42,248 nucleotides of DNA, taken from Candidatus Zhuqueibacterota bacterium (GTDB lineage: Bacteria; Zhuqueibacterota; Zhuqueibacteria; Residuimicrobiales; Oceaniaggregativiventaceae). Both the position numbers and the translations under genes were made by a program. The stretch spans positions 1-42,248 of the forward strand of contig WJMF01000083.1 in NCBI GenBank assembly GCA_014728085.1, given 5' to 3'. The notes below the pieces were generated by a model. The model searched no databases and was not told the origin of the DNA. It saw only the letters and a list, made by a program, of their open reading frames with translations. Positions within the stretch are counted from its first letter, which is position 1. Every line of letters starts with the position of its first letter. Shown here piece by piece: positions 15,028 to 24,007 of the stretch.

Positions 15028-18021
15028 CTATCTGACCAGCAATAACTTTTTTTGCAATATGGCATCCGCTGTCGATAAACAATAAAAATAAACTCCGCTC
15101 GCCATTGAGGAGGCATCGAACTGAATGCGGTGTTTTCCTCTCTCTTTTTCTTCTTCAACCAGCACTTTAACCAATTGTCCTGAGGCATTAAAGACAGATA
15201 GATTGACATATTCTGAAGCGGGTAATGAATACTCGATTGTCGTACTGTTGTTGAATGGATTGGGGTGATTTTGCTTCAGCTGATAATCGGACGGTATTTT
15301 GTCCTCTTCGCTTGCTGTCACCTCGGTCTGTGGTCGCTGTCCCTGTCGTATCCAGAGCGGATAGATGGCATTGACCAGAAATTGCTGAAAATTATTATCG
15401 CCATTGAGACCATCGTTCTGTAATCCGGTCACATAGATGTAATCCTTGGATCCGTCGTTGTATTGAAAGATAATGGCGTCATCATTCGGGGAAAAATCAG
15501 GATAAGAAAGCGTCGTGCCGTTATAATTGACCTGTCCGGTTTCTCCGGTTTCCAGGTTAGCGGTTCGGGTAAAAACAGTGCCGTATTCATCGACATAATC
15601 ATAGGCGATAATAAAATTATTATTTGAGGCAAGCGCCGGATTACCGATATTTATCAGTGTTGACTGTGCCGGAAAAATACGTTCGACAGCCCCGTCAGAA
15701 ACGCGTATGAGGTTAATGTCCCAGTAACCGAAACCGCTTTGCCCTGAGGAAATTTCATTATATGCATCATAAAGAATATAGCGGTTGTCCAGGGTCCAGT
15801 CCAGAGCATCGGCATACCGCACAACCGGACTTTGCACGCCCTCGGTATACGTTTTGGCATAGAGCTGATAGGTTTTGACCTCCTCGTTTTCGCCGATACC
15901 GACGATGTAGAGGTTATTATCGTATTGACTGGAAATGGCTGCCAGGGTTGCGCCATCGGGTGAAACCGAAATGTTTCGGAACAGGCTGCTTTCATCAAGA
16001 ATTTCCTCCTGGCTGCCATCAAGGGCGAGAATTCGGGGATTATAGTTCATATCAACATAGAGGATGTAAGAGCCGTCATCCGGAACCGATGGTTTGCTGA
16101 GTATCTGACCGCTGGAAATCGGTTCAATGATACTGGCATCCAGATTAACGCGGTGCAATATGCGACTCTGCGAATCGACGGCTAAAATCCAGTCTTCGCC
16201 CTGCACTTCGGGTATGTTCTGCGGGGGCGGGGTCGGTTCATCTGCAGTAATGCCGACCTGATCAAAGGCTGTTTTAATAGCATTTTGTTCAACCGAATTT
16301 ACGCCATAAATCTCTCCGGCAACCCTTACCATTGCCAGCCTGGCGTCGATAAACTGCGAGCTGCGGGTAATATAATTGGTCAGAGCCTGATAATAGATAC
16401 GTTCGGTTTTATTGATTCCGATGGCATTGGAAGCCAGGGCAAAAGCGCGGTTGGGAATACCGACATTGATATGTACACCGCCCCAGTCACCCTCCTCTGT
16501 GTTGGGCAGGTCGCGGTATTCATTCATGTGTCCGGGTAATTTGGAAACCGCTTTTGGACCGGATGGATTTTGCATGTCCCGCAGCGCGTCTCCGGGAATA
16601 TTGGGGGTGGTCACATCTTCGCCGATCAGCCAGTCAGCGTTTGCACCCTCATAATAAAATTCCACGGCTGTTCCAAAAACATCGGCAAAGCATTCATTCA
16701 AAGCGCCGGATTGGAATTCGTAGATCAGATTGGCACTGAATTCTACCACACCATGGGTCATTTCATGTGCCGTTACGTCGAGGGCACCGGCGATATCGCT
16801 AAAACGTTCATTATCTCCGTTGCCGAAAACAATCAGTTTGCCATTCCAAAAGGCATTGTTATAGTTTTCCTTGTAATTGACGACAACGTATATGCTTCCC
16901 CCTTCATCATCTATACTGTTGCGGTTGTGCACCTCGTGATAATAATCATAAACAACATTGCCATGAACAGAAGCGCTGACACCATTCTCAAACCCGCCCC
17001 ATACATCGCGGCTGTTTGAAATAATATAATACAAATCTTCATTTGCGTTTTCAGCGCTCAGAACGAGTATACCACCCACCAGCACATCCGGCAATTGCGA
17101 TCTTGCGGCATCGAACATATCTTTTGCCGCATTGAGCAAATAATATTGGCCATCGAGTTGATAGGTTGAAAAGGTTTTTGGTTCACCGCTCAGATCCATT
17201 GCCGTGGAAGTGACCGGTCCGTCAAAAGCGGTTCTGTTACCGGCATGTAATATCTCTCCCGAGTTGGCATCTACGAAAATTTCCCATCGCTGGTCCAGCG
17301 CCGGCGAAGCGGTGACCAGGTAGGATAAAACCTGACGGTTGGAGTCCCGGTGTGGATAGATCAGCAATTGACTGCTGCTTTCTTTAGAGTCGATTTTAAG
17401 AAAAGCCGCCGCCTGCCTTTTCGCCTCTTCAGCGGTAATCGCTGGATTTACATCGATGCGATGATCGATGGGGTCGACCCTGCCGTTGATGCAGCGAAGA
17501 CGATTGTGGGTATCGATATGCAGGTAAAGTTCATGACCGTATACCGGTAAGTTGGCATACAACTGCTGCAAGCGAACATGCGTCATACCCGTTTTATCCG
17601 TTCTGCTCTCATAGGGAACAAGTCGGTCATCTTCGTGTTTCAGGTTCCAATATAGTTTGGCCCGATCGATAAAAGCCCGTAGACGATCACCCGGCGATTT
17701 TGAGCTTTCTATACCGGCATTCAAATTTTCTCCTTCCACCAGCAGCAGGGATTGATCCTGATGAGAGCGGTATTGCTGCAAACCATCCTGTTTCAACGCA
17801 AAAAGTTGGCTTTTTGTACTGCGAAAAACCGGAGCAGCGCTTTGTTTTCGATAGAGGAATCTGTTTATTTTATGCTGAATATCCATGAGAACATCGTTTG
17901 ACAAAGGTTTCTGATGATCAGGGGGGGCGGAACCGGCAGTGCGGTGTGGTTGTTTTTGATAGGCTATGCCCGAAACGGATACAATCAGAAAAAGGATAAT
18001 AAAAATAGGGATTGTTTTCAT
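15028..18021 (-). CDS. secreted M4 (thermolysin-family) metalloprotease with T9SS tail
   Basis: A 997-aa exported zinc endopeptidase. The start at 18021 (GGAG upstream) gives signal 'MKTIPIFIILFLIVSVSG'. An FTP/PepSY-type propeptide follows (about 85-265), then the M4 catalytic domain (about 270-595) with zinc motif 'HEMTH' (His419, catalytic Glu420, His423), third ligand Glu443 in 'GALNECFADVFG', and the transition-state His517 in 'GGVHINVGIPN'. Residues about 605-900 form a TolB/PD40-like propeller ('SVSPDGATLAAISS', 'FSPNDDAIIFQYN'). The C-terminus is a type A sorting domain beginning 'LKQNHPNPFNNSTTIEYSLP' and ending '..QKKLLLVR'. It is probably surface-exposed or released for protein degradation. 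It lies 13 bp after the small lipoprotein gene. Confidence 0.95.
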   Translation of the reverse strand: MKTIPIFIILFLIVSVSGIAYQKQPHRTAGSAPPDHQKPLSNDVLMDIQHKINRFLYRKQSAAPVFRSTKSQLFALKQDGLQQYRSHQDQSLLLVEGENLNAGIESSKSPGDRLRAFIDRAKLYWNLKHEDDRLVPYESRTDKTGMTHVRLQQLYANLPVYGHELYLHIDTHNRLRCINGRVDPIDHRIDVNPAITAEEAKRQAAAFLKIDSKESSSQLLIYPHRDSNRQVLSYLVTASPALDQRWEIFVDANSGEILHAGNRTAFDGPVTSTAMDLSGEPKTFSTYQLDGQYYLLNAAKDMFDAARSQLPDVLVGGILVLSAENANEDLYYIISNSRDVWGGFENGVSASVHGNVVYDYYHEVHNRNSIDDEGGSIYVVVNYKENYNNAFWNGKLIVFGNGDNERFSDIAGALDVTAHEMTHGVVEFSANLIYEFQSGALNECFADVFGTAVEFYYEGANADWLIGEDVTTPNIPGDALRDMQNPSGPKAVSKLPGHMNEYRDLPNTEEGDWGGVHINVGIPNRAFALASNAIGINKTERIYYQALTNYITRSSQFIDARLAMVRVAGEIYGVNSVEQNAIKTAFDQVGITADEPTPPPQNIPEVQGEDWILAVDSQSRILHRVNLDASIIEPISSGQILSKPSVPDDGSYILYVDMNYNPRILALDGSQEEILDESSLFRNISVSPDGATLAAISSQYDNNLYIVGIGENEEVKTYQLYAKTYTEGVQSPVVRYADALDWTLDNRYILYDAYNEISSGQSGFGYWDINLIRVSDGAVERIFPAQSTLINIGNPALASNNNFIIAYDYVDEYGTVFTRTANLETGETGQVNYNGTTLSYPDFSPNDDAIIFQYNDGSKDYIYVTGLQNDGLNGDNNFQQFLVNAIYPLWIRQGQRPQTEVTASEEDKIPSDYQLKQNHPNPFNNSTTIEYSLPASEYVNLSVFNASGQLVKVLVEEEKERGKHRIQFDASSMASGVYFYCLSTADAILQKKLLLVR

Positions 18022-18034
18022 AAATTCTCCTGTC

Positions 18035-18517
18035 TCAATCAATGGAACGATTCAATTCAACCAAATCAAAAAACCAGGATTTTAAATCGGCAGGCACCTG
18101 AGCGTTTTTTCCTGCTCCGGGCCAGCGCCAGGTATACGTCGTGTCTGTGGTGCTGAGATAAACGGATGTGGTGATGTTTCCTTTTTGACGATAGATTTTA
18201 CCGGATTGAGCTGATTTTAACATTTGATGATAAAGCGTTCTCAGCCGGGAGCTGTCTACAGTTCCGCTTGATATTTTTTTATCTTTGCTGCCGGGCATGG
18301 TGTCATAAACAGCGTATCGGCCGTTGCTTTTAAAGACATAGCGGCTGGTGCCGCCGCTGATCCCTCCTGTCTCTGAAAGCGTGATGGTAAAAGTCGGTTC
18401 CGCAGCAGAGTCCTGTAAGGATTGAGAGACCTTTTCTTCTGTGCAACCCGCCAAAAGCAACAGCAGCACCGTCAAAACAGCACAGAGTTTATTTGCGGTT
18501 GAATTCCTTAATTGCAT
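18035..18517 (-). CDS. small putative lipoprotein
   Basis: A 160-aa protein that begins at ATG 18517 with a typical lipoprotein signal 'LCAVLTVLLLLLAGC' (Cys about residue 24). The longer ORF from 18610 would place a charged extension before the signal and overlap the upstream gene, so it is rejected. The mature part is beta-rich ('FTITLSETGGISGGTSRYVFKSNGRYAVYDTMPG', 'TTSVYLSTTDTTYTWRWPG') and resembles generic small lipoproteins with a conserved GG-rich strand followed by a Trp-containing strand. I do not recognise a named family. It overlaps the end of the uroporphyrinogen-decarboxylase-like gene by 29 bases and precedes the M4 protease, so it might be a protease inhibitor or chaperone; that is speculation from position. 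Confidence 0.75.
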   Translation of the reverse strand: MQLRNSTANKLCAVLTVLLLLLAGCTEEKVSQSLQDSAAEPTFTITLSETGGISGGTSRYVFKSNGRYAVYDTMPGSKDKKISSGTVDSSRLRTLYHQMLKSAQSGKIYRQKGNITTSVYLSTTDTTYTWRWPGAGKNAQVPADLKSWFFDLVELNRSID

Positions 18518-19742
18518 TGAACATGGCAACCAGGTTCTCAACCGGCGTATTGGCCTGTATATTGTGTACCGTGTTAAAGACAAAACCCCCTCCTTTATTA
18601 AAGATTTCACAGTGTTTTAACACCTGATCTCTGACTTTTGCGGGTGTTTCAAAGGGCAGGGTGGATTGCGTATCAATACCGCCTCCCCAAAAAACAATAT
18701 CTTTTCCATATTCCTGTTTGAGGTGCTCCGGTTCCATGCCGGCGGCGGAAATCTGTACCGGATTGAGGATATCAAAACCGCTCTCGATAAAGCGGGGAAT
18801 CAGATTTTCGACAGCTCCACAGGAATGCTTGAAGGTCTTCCAGGAGGTGTGATCGTGAATCCAGTCATTGATTTTTTTATAGTAAGGATGATACAAAGAG
18901 TGATAGGTATCCGGACTGCAAAACGTGGAATGCTGCGTACCGAAATCGGTTCCACAGATAAAGACAACATCGACATCATCATAGACACCGGCTAGTCTGG
19001 CCATATTTTCCAGCGCATAGTCGGTTTGTTTGCTGAAAATCTTGTGTATATAATCCTGTCTTGCCACGGTTGATACATACCATTCTTCGATATCGCGAAT
19101 GCCTTTGGGGTGTTTCATAAAAGGTGCCGGAACCAGGGCAATATCCCCGAGTCCGGTACCGGGTATTGCCGCAATGACAGCCCGGCCGGTTTGCGCTGCT
19201 CTCTCGGCCTCATGGGCGTAAAACTGCAGTTCCTCATCCGAAATCAGGCCAAACTCTTCGAGATTATCCTGAGGATCCAGTTTTTCTTCGTCGACGGGCT
19301 CTTGTCTCACAATCGTATCGAAAAAAAAACCACCCTTCGGCATGCGGCCGCTGGGAGGGGCTGCAACATCTCCTTCCGGATAAATCAGCGTATCACCCTT
19401 TTCGTCAATGGTAACATTAAAATGGCCGGAGACCAGAACGTCGAGTCCATTTTCAAGTTTCCAGGATTTCCAGTTTTCATTTTTAAAGCCGAACAGGGTT
19501 TTATAGCCAAAAACGCCTTCGACATCAACACCAATTGCTTCCTGTAAATCTTCCTCGATCAGTCCGAGGAGCTGATAGGGCTCGTGAATTTTAACGGGAC
19601 GTTTTTCAAGGCCATAATAATCGCGCAAAGCTGCCACGCAGGTCACATGCATACCGGTGACGCCGGTGGCGCCGATATCTACGGGAACGGCGTCCGGTTC
19701 CTTATGATCTAAAGAGGTCAATACCCGTTCTCTGGATGTCAT
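18489..19742 (-). CDS. uroporphyrinogen decarboxylase superfamily protein (MtaA/CmuA-like)
   Basis: A 417-aa TIM-barrel protein of the URO-D superfamily. The N-terminus 'MTSRERVLTSLDHKEPDAVPVDIG' is the usual opening of the methyltransferase-like branch. 'TFKHSCGAVENLIPRFIESGFDILNPVQ' (about residues 305-330) carries the HxCG motif that binds zinc and activates thiol acceptors in corrinoid methyltransferases such as MtaA, and 'FWGGGIDTQSTLPF' follows. This branch, widespread in anaerobes and FCB bacteria, is not a haem-synthesis HemE. No corrinoid protein gene is adjacent, so the methyl donor or acceptor is unknown. GGAG lies a suitable distance before the ATG. The 3' end overlaps the lipoprotein gene. 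Confidence 0.88.
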   Translation of the reverse strand: MTSRERVLTSLDHKEPDAVPVDIGATGVTGMHVTCVAALRDYYGLEKRPVKIHEPYQLLGLIEEDLQEAIGVDVEGVFGYKTLFGFKNENWKSWKLENGLDVLVSGHFNVTIDEKGDTLIYPEGDVAAPPSGRMPKGGFFFDTIVRQEPVDEEKLDPQDNLEEFGLISDEELQFYAHEAERAAQTGRAVIAAIPGTGLGDIALVPAPFMKHPKGIRDIEEWYVSTVARQDYIHKIFSKQTDYALENMARLAGVYDDVDVVFICGTDFGTQHSTFCSPDTYHSLYHPYYKKINDWIHDHTSWKTFKHSCGAVENLIPRFIESGFDILNPVQISAAGMEPEHLKQEYGKDIVFWGGGIDTQSTLPFETPAKVRDQVLKHCEIFNKGGGFVFNTVHNIQANTPVENLVAMFNAIKEFNRK

Positions 19743-19934
19743 TTTTCGCTCCGTATTGATTCCGTGATAAGGCTATTTAGTATTATGATACGTTTTTACG
19801 ACTCTATGCACAAGTCTTTTTTTAATGGAAGGGGTAAAAACCACAGCAAAATGATTGAAGCGGTTGTTTATTTGATCAAATTTTAGTAGATTGGGTCAAA
19901 TGCAACTCGTTGCCGGCCTGTGATTATTTTTCCC

Positions 19935-19963
19935 TTGTAATTTTTTTCAAGAGCTTTTATATT
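19935..19963 (+). promoter_or_regulatory. putative promoter of the acyl-CoA dehydrogenase/ETF operon
   Basis: TTGTAA, a 17-base spacer and TATATT, which is the same -10 hexamer as the ars promoter. Predicted transcription starts about 50 bases before the acyl-CoA dehydrogenase ATG. The -35 matches only four of six consensus positions. Confidence 0.4.
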
Positions 19964-20019
19964 GTCTGAATTATATTCATTTTTTTCTTTTAACGCATTT
20001 AAGGGAAAGGATTTTTTGC

Positions 20020-22044
20020 ATGTATACGCTTGCAACCCTCCCGGGTGATGATATTCGAAGTATAATGTGGCGTTTTGCTGACAGATTTGAATTGCAGATG
20101 CTGGTTCAATCCGTCAGAGCTGTGGCACGCGGACCCGTAGCGCGTGCCGTGGCGGAAGGTGCCAGAAACAGTCATGAATGGACGACAAAAAAATCACAAC
20201 TGTTAAAAGCATTCGATGAATCCGGTATCACTGCTGTGTTTATGGATCCCGAATATGGCGGTTTCATTGAAGGCCCCAAGAACTTTGCCCTTGCCCTGAC
20301 TGCGTACGAATTGTCCTGGGTCGACGCTGGTGCCGCCACCGGTAGTCTGGCTGGAAATCTTGCTCTGGAACCGATTCATGAGCGCGGTACAGAAGAACAA
20401 AAGCGAACTTATATGGGCGGTGCAGTGCCGCCGCAGCAGGGCGAGGATCGCATTCAGTATCGCGGTGCGTTTGGGCTGACGGAACCCCTCCCCTATGTCG
20501 GGGTCGAAACCGGTATGCTCGGCGGTAAGGTTCGCGTTGCCGACTGGTCTGCTGACAAGGAACCCGTTCTGCAGGTTGAAAAACGCGGTCGCTTTATCAC
20601 CAATATGGACTTTGCCAATTTTGTCTGTGTCGCTGTCGAAAGCGATGATGACCGTATCAAGGGCAGCTGTATGATTATTTTGGAGGAAACCGATCCCGGT
20701 ACGTTTGACCGAGGTGCCCCCACCCTCAAGCTGGTACACCAGCTCTCCTCTACCCGCGATCCGGTATTTAATATGAAGGTCCCCGCCAGCCGCATTATCG
20801 GCGGTTATACCGTTAAAGACGGTGTCATTCTTCCCAATTTCAGCCACGCAGAGATTATCGATCCGGTTTTCAAACATACACGGGTTACGGTTGGTTTGAT
20901 GACGGCAGCCAAACTGGTCTCTGCCGTCGAGCCCGTCATTCGATATCAGCGCGGTCGCTTTCGCGGCGGTAGTCTAGAACCCGAATCGCCCCGCTATAAA
21001 CTGGGAATACAGCAAAAAGAAGATGCTTTACACCGAACTGCAGCTGTCTGGGCTGCGGGAGAAGCGGCATCTTCACTCGGGTTTGCTGCCGCCAGACTTT
21101 TCGATGAGCTCGATCCGATGGAAAAAGAAAAAGAAAAATACTTTCGGGAACAAGGCATCAATAAAGGTCGTGCCGAATTTAAAGCCCTGATGAAGATTCA
21201 ACAAGATGCTGTCAACCATCTCGAAAACGATGACGACGCCCCCATTGGCGATCCGATGATTCAATACGTCATCACCGATTCACTGGCCAATGTGCTCTGT
21301 CCAGCCACCAAATTGTGGAATACCGGCGAAGGGGCAACCGTAATGCGCGAGGCGGTTTCGCTGATGGGTGGTTATGGCATTACAGAAGACTGCCCCGGTT
21401 TTCTCGGGCAAAAATGGATGGATTCACAGCTCGAAGCCACTTATGAGGGGCCGGAAGCGGTGCAAAGGCGCCAGCTTTCCATTACCATGACCAACAAGGT
21501 CTTTTTGACCCAATTCGGTAACTGGATACAGCGGCTTGAAAATCTGTCCTTAACCCATAGCGACATGGGAATAAAGTCACTGGTCAGCGGAATGAAAATC
21601 TGGCTGGAAACACTCGATTATCTGCAAACACATCGCGATGAAAATAATACAAAACTGTATAGCAGCTCCCGGCAGGGCGTTACCTTTGCAATGGCCGATG
21701 CCCTCTGCTGGTTGCTGTCCTCCTATTATCAAATGGAGGATGTGCTGCAATTACTACAAAAGGGTCCTGAAAACGCAGCGGTGGCGCCCAATCTGGAGGG
21801 GTATGTCGCTTTTTTCAAGGATCTTTGCTTTATTCAGGCTTCGCGTGCTGCGCATCAGGTGGCACAAATTTGTTCAGAGCTCTATTACGGCAGTGCCTCC
21901 ACCCTGCCCGAGTCCGGCGATATCCTGACACCGTTGCTGCAGGAGCTCAACGCCAATATTGCCGGTGTGCATCTGGCAAAGGACCGCGCTGCTGAAGCGC
22001 TGACAATGGTCATGATACCAGAAGCCCTGGATTATCCGCAATAA
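20020..22044 (+). CDS. acyl-CoA dehydrogenase family flavoprotein, long form
   Basis: A 674-aa FAD enzyme that oxidises an acyl-CoA to enoyl-CoA and passes electrons to ETF. Core features are 'FDESGITAVFMDPEYGGFIEGPKNFALALTAYELSWVDA' (helical N-domain), 'GAFGLTEP' (FAD/substrate strand, about residue 150), 'LMGGYGITED' (about 450) and the catalytic base Glu476 in 'ATYEGPEAVQRRQ'. It is longer than the usual 380-400 aa because of a C-terminal helical region of about 180 residues after the base, as in very-long-chain or AidB-like members, plus an unusual N-terminus 'MYTLATLPGDDIRSIMWRFADRF'. It is first in an operon with its ETF-quinone oxidoreductase and both ETF subunits, 83 bp before the next gene. 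The substrate is not predictable; the family assignment is firm. Confidence 0.9.
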   Translation: MYTLATLPGDDIRSIMWRFADRFELQMLVQSVRAVARGPVARAVAEGARNSHEWTTKKSQLLKAFDESGITAVFMDPEYGGFIEGPKNFALALTAYELSWVDAGAATGSLAGNLALEPIHERGTEEQKRTYMGGAVPPQQGEDRIQYRGAFGLTEPLPYVGVETGMLGGKVRVADWSADKEPVLQVEKRGRFITNMDFANFVCVAVESDDDRIKGSCMIILEETDPGTFDRGAPTLKLVHQLSSTRDPVFNMKVPASRIIGGYTVKDGVILPNFSHAEIIDPVFKHTRVTVGLMTAAKLVSAVEPVIRYQRGRFRGGSLEPESPRYKLGIQQKEDALHRTAAVWAAGEAASSLGFAAARLFDELDPMEKEKEKYFREQGINKGRAEFKALMKIQQDAVNHLENDDDAPIGDPMIQYVITDSLANVLCPATKLWNTGEGATVMREAVSLMGGYGITEDCPGFLGQKWMDSQLEATYEGPEAVQRRQLSITMTNKVFLTQFGNWIQRLENLSLTHSDMGIKSLVSGMKIWLETLDYLQTHRDENNTKLYSSSRQGVTFAMADALCWLLSSYYQMEDVLQLLQKGPENAAVAPNLEGYVAFFKDLCFIQASRAAHQVAQICSELYYGSASTLPESGDILTPLLQELNANIAGVHLAKDRAAEALTMVMIPEALDYPQ

Positions 22045-22127
22045 ATCCGGATTTAAAAATGATATATATGGCCTTTTGTGACTACCAACAGCAAAAAGCA
22101 AAATAGTGTAAAGCGAGTACTTGAATC

Positions 22128-23978
22128 ATGTCAAACAATGAACGACAATCCATGAAAGTGGATATTGTATGTGTCGGTTTTGGACCGGCAACTGCAGGAT
22201 TTTTATCGGAAATCAGCAAAAACCTGACTTACGATGACGGCTCGGTCAAGCTGTCGAGCCGTGCCATGCCCGGCATGCCGTTACAGATTATCTGTTATGA
22301 ACGATCCGATGATATCGGCTTTGGGGTTTCCGGGGTGGTTTCAAAAGCACATTCGATCCGGCAATCCTATCCGGACCTCAATGGGTCTGAAATTCCGTTG
22401 ACCATTGACGTTAAGAAAGAAAAACTGGTTTATCTGCTCGATCCGCATGGTGCCAGCTCGCGCTCTGCAGGATTGAAAATTACCGACAAAATACTCAAGC
22501 TTGGCAAATGGCTGCCCTGGTATAAAAAGGAAGCGCTGGAGTTGCCCGTTATACCCTCGTTTTTGCAAAAACACGACGGTTTGATTTTTTCTATGGGCCA
22601 ATTCAGCCAGTGGGCGGCATCGCGAATTCTCGGTAGCGGCATGGTGCAATTGTGGCCCGGCATGCCGGTCGATAAAGCCCTCTTTTTCGAAAACAAAATG
22701 ATCGGCGTGCAAATGGTGGATCAGGGAACTGATAAAAAAGGAGAACCGGCTGACGGCTATATGCCAGGCATGCAGATTGAAGCTGACCTTACTGTTTTGG
22801 GCGATGGCCCGGTTGGCAATATCAGCAGACAGCTGGATGAAAAGTTTGGGCTGCCGGATGATCACCAGCAAAAAGACTGGGCAGTGGGTATGAAAATGGT
22901 CATCGAACTGCCCGCTCATACGAACCTGAAAGCCGGGACTGTTTTCCATACTTTCGGCTATCCCGAACCCGAAATTTTCGGATTTCTCTATGTTCATCCT
23001 GAAAATATCGTTTCTGTGGGTATTTTTGTGCCTTCCTGGTATGAAAATCCTGTACGCACCGCCTACCGATACCTGCAGCAGTACATCAAACATCCCTATT
23101 TCCGGGATGATATCAAGGGCGGCAAGCTCAAATCATGGGGCGCGAAATCGATACAGGAATCCGGTAAACGCGGTGAACCGCATCTCGCAGGCAACGGATG
23201 GGCCCGTATTGGAGAAGGTTCTGCGAGTACCAACATACTGACAAATTCCGGTGTGGACGAAGCCTGGGAAACCGGAGTATTATTGGCACAAGCAGTCGAA
23301 AAGCTGGCTGCTGCGAACCAGCCCTTTACACAGGAAAATCTGGAAAAGACCTATGTCAATATGCGCCGTAAAAGCCATATTGAAGAAGAAGCTGAACAGG
23401 CCAGACACAGCCGCGACGGATTTCATCGTGGATTTATTCGTGGCCTGATCGGCATGGGATTGACAGGATTGAGCAAGGGAAAGTTGAATGTAAAAACAGA
23501 GCCCAAATCGACTCATCAAATTCTCAAACAGCCGGAAGATTATTTCAAAGGCAGAATATCTAAAGAAAGAATCGCAGAGCTTAAGCAACAGGCTTTTAGC
23601 AAAGGCCTGGCTCTTAATGATTTGCTCATGCAAGAGCTGGGATGGCCGGAGATCGAATACGATGGGCAACTGTTTATGTCGCATCAGGATGCATTGCTGG
23701 TCGGCGGTAAAGTTCAGGCACCCAACGGTTACCGAGACCACGTTGTATTTCTGCACCCGCACCTGTGCAAGGAATGCGATAACAAAATTTGTATAGAAAT
23801 GTGCTCGGGCCAGGCGATTACACCGGGCGAAGACGGCGTTCCCAATTTTGACAATGACCGCTGTATCCATTGCGGCGCCTGTATGTGGAACTGCGTCAAA
23901 CCCGTTGAAAGTAAAGTGGATAAAATTAATATCGATTTTCAAGCCGGGGCCGGAGGCTTGCATTCGGCTGAAAACTAG
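22128..23978 (+). CDS. ETF-quinone oxidoreductase-like flavoprotein fused to a ferredoxin domain (FixC-FixX type)
   Basis: A 616-aa protein expected to take electrons from ETF and reduce membrane quinone. The N-terminal dinucleotide fold 'VDIVCVGFGPATAGFLSEI' (residues 11-29) binds FAD. The segment 'GFGVSGVVSKAHSIRQSYP' and the later 'GWARIGEGSASTNILTNSGVDEAWETGVLLAQAV' match the FixC/ETF-QO architecture. The C-terminus is a ferredoxin domain with eight cysteines: 547, 550, 555, 559 and 579, 582, 585, 589. This allows two 4Fe-4S clusters, whereas mitochondrial ETF-QO has one. A helical insertion 'RDGFHRGFIRGLIGMGLTGLSKG' before it could be the membrane-association segment. It lies between the acyl-CoA dehydrogenase and etfB. 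A second ATG at 22152 is possible; neither start has a strong ribosome-binding site. Confidence 0.85.
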   Translation: MSNNERQSMKVDIVCVGFGPATAGFLSEISKNLTYDDGSVKLSSRAMPGMPLQIICYERSDDIGFGVSGVVSKAHSIRQSYPDLNGSEIPLTIDVKKEKLVYLLDPHGASSRSAGLKITDKILKLGKWLPWYKKEALELPVIPSFLQKHDGLIFSMGQFSQWAASRILGSGMVQLWPGMPVDKALFFENKMIGVQMVDQGTDKKGEPADGYMPGMQIEADLTVLGDGPVGNISRQLDEKFGLPDDHQQKDWAVGMKMVIELPAHTNLKAGTVFHTFGYPEPEIFGFLYVHPENIVSVGIFVPSWYENPVRTAYRYLQQYIKHPYFRDDIKGGKLKSWGAKSIQESGKRGEPHLAGNGWARIGEGSASTNILTNSGVDEAWETGVLLAQAVEKLAAANQPFTQENLEKTYVNMRRKSHIEEEAEQARHSRDGFHRGFIRGLIGMGLTGLSKGKLNVKTEPKSTHQILKQPEDYFKGRISKERIAELKQQAFSKGLALNDLLMQELGWPEIEYDGQLFMSHQDALLVGGKVQAPNGYRDHVVFLHPHLCKECDNKICIEMCSGQAITPGEDGVPNFDNDRCIHCGACMWNCVKPVESKVDKINIDFQAGAGGLHSAEN

Positions 23979-24007
23979 AGACAAGCTTACAACCGTGGAG
24001 TAAAACA

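Noticed and set aside
15015-15038. TGGTCA/TGACCA inverted repeat at the convergence of the SDR and M4 protease genes
   Set aside because: Six-base arms with a 12-base loop overlap the protease stop, and the T-run begins only about eight bases after the stem. Too weak to list as a terminator.
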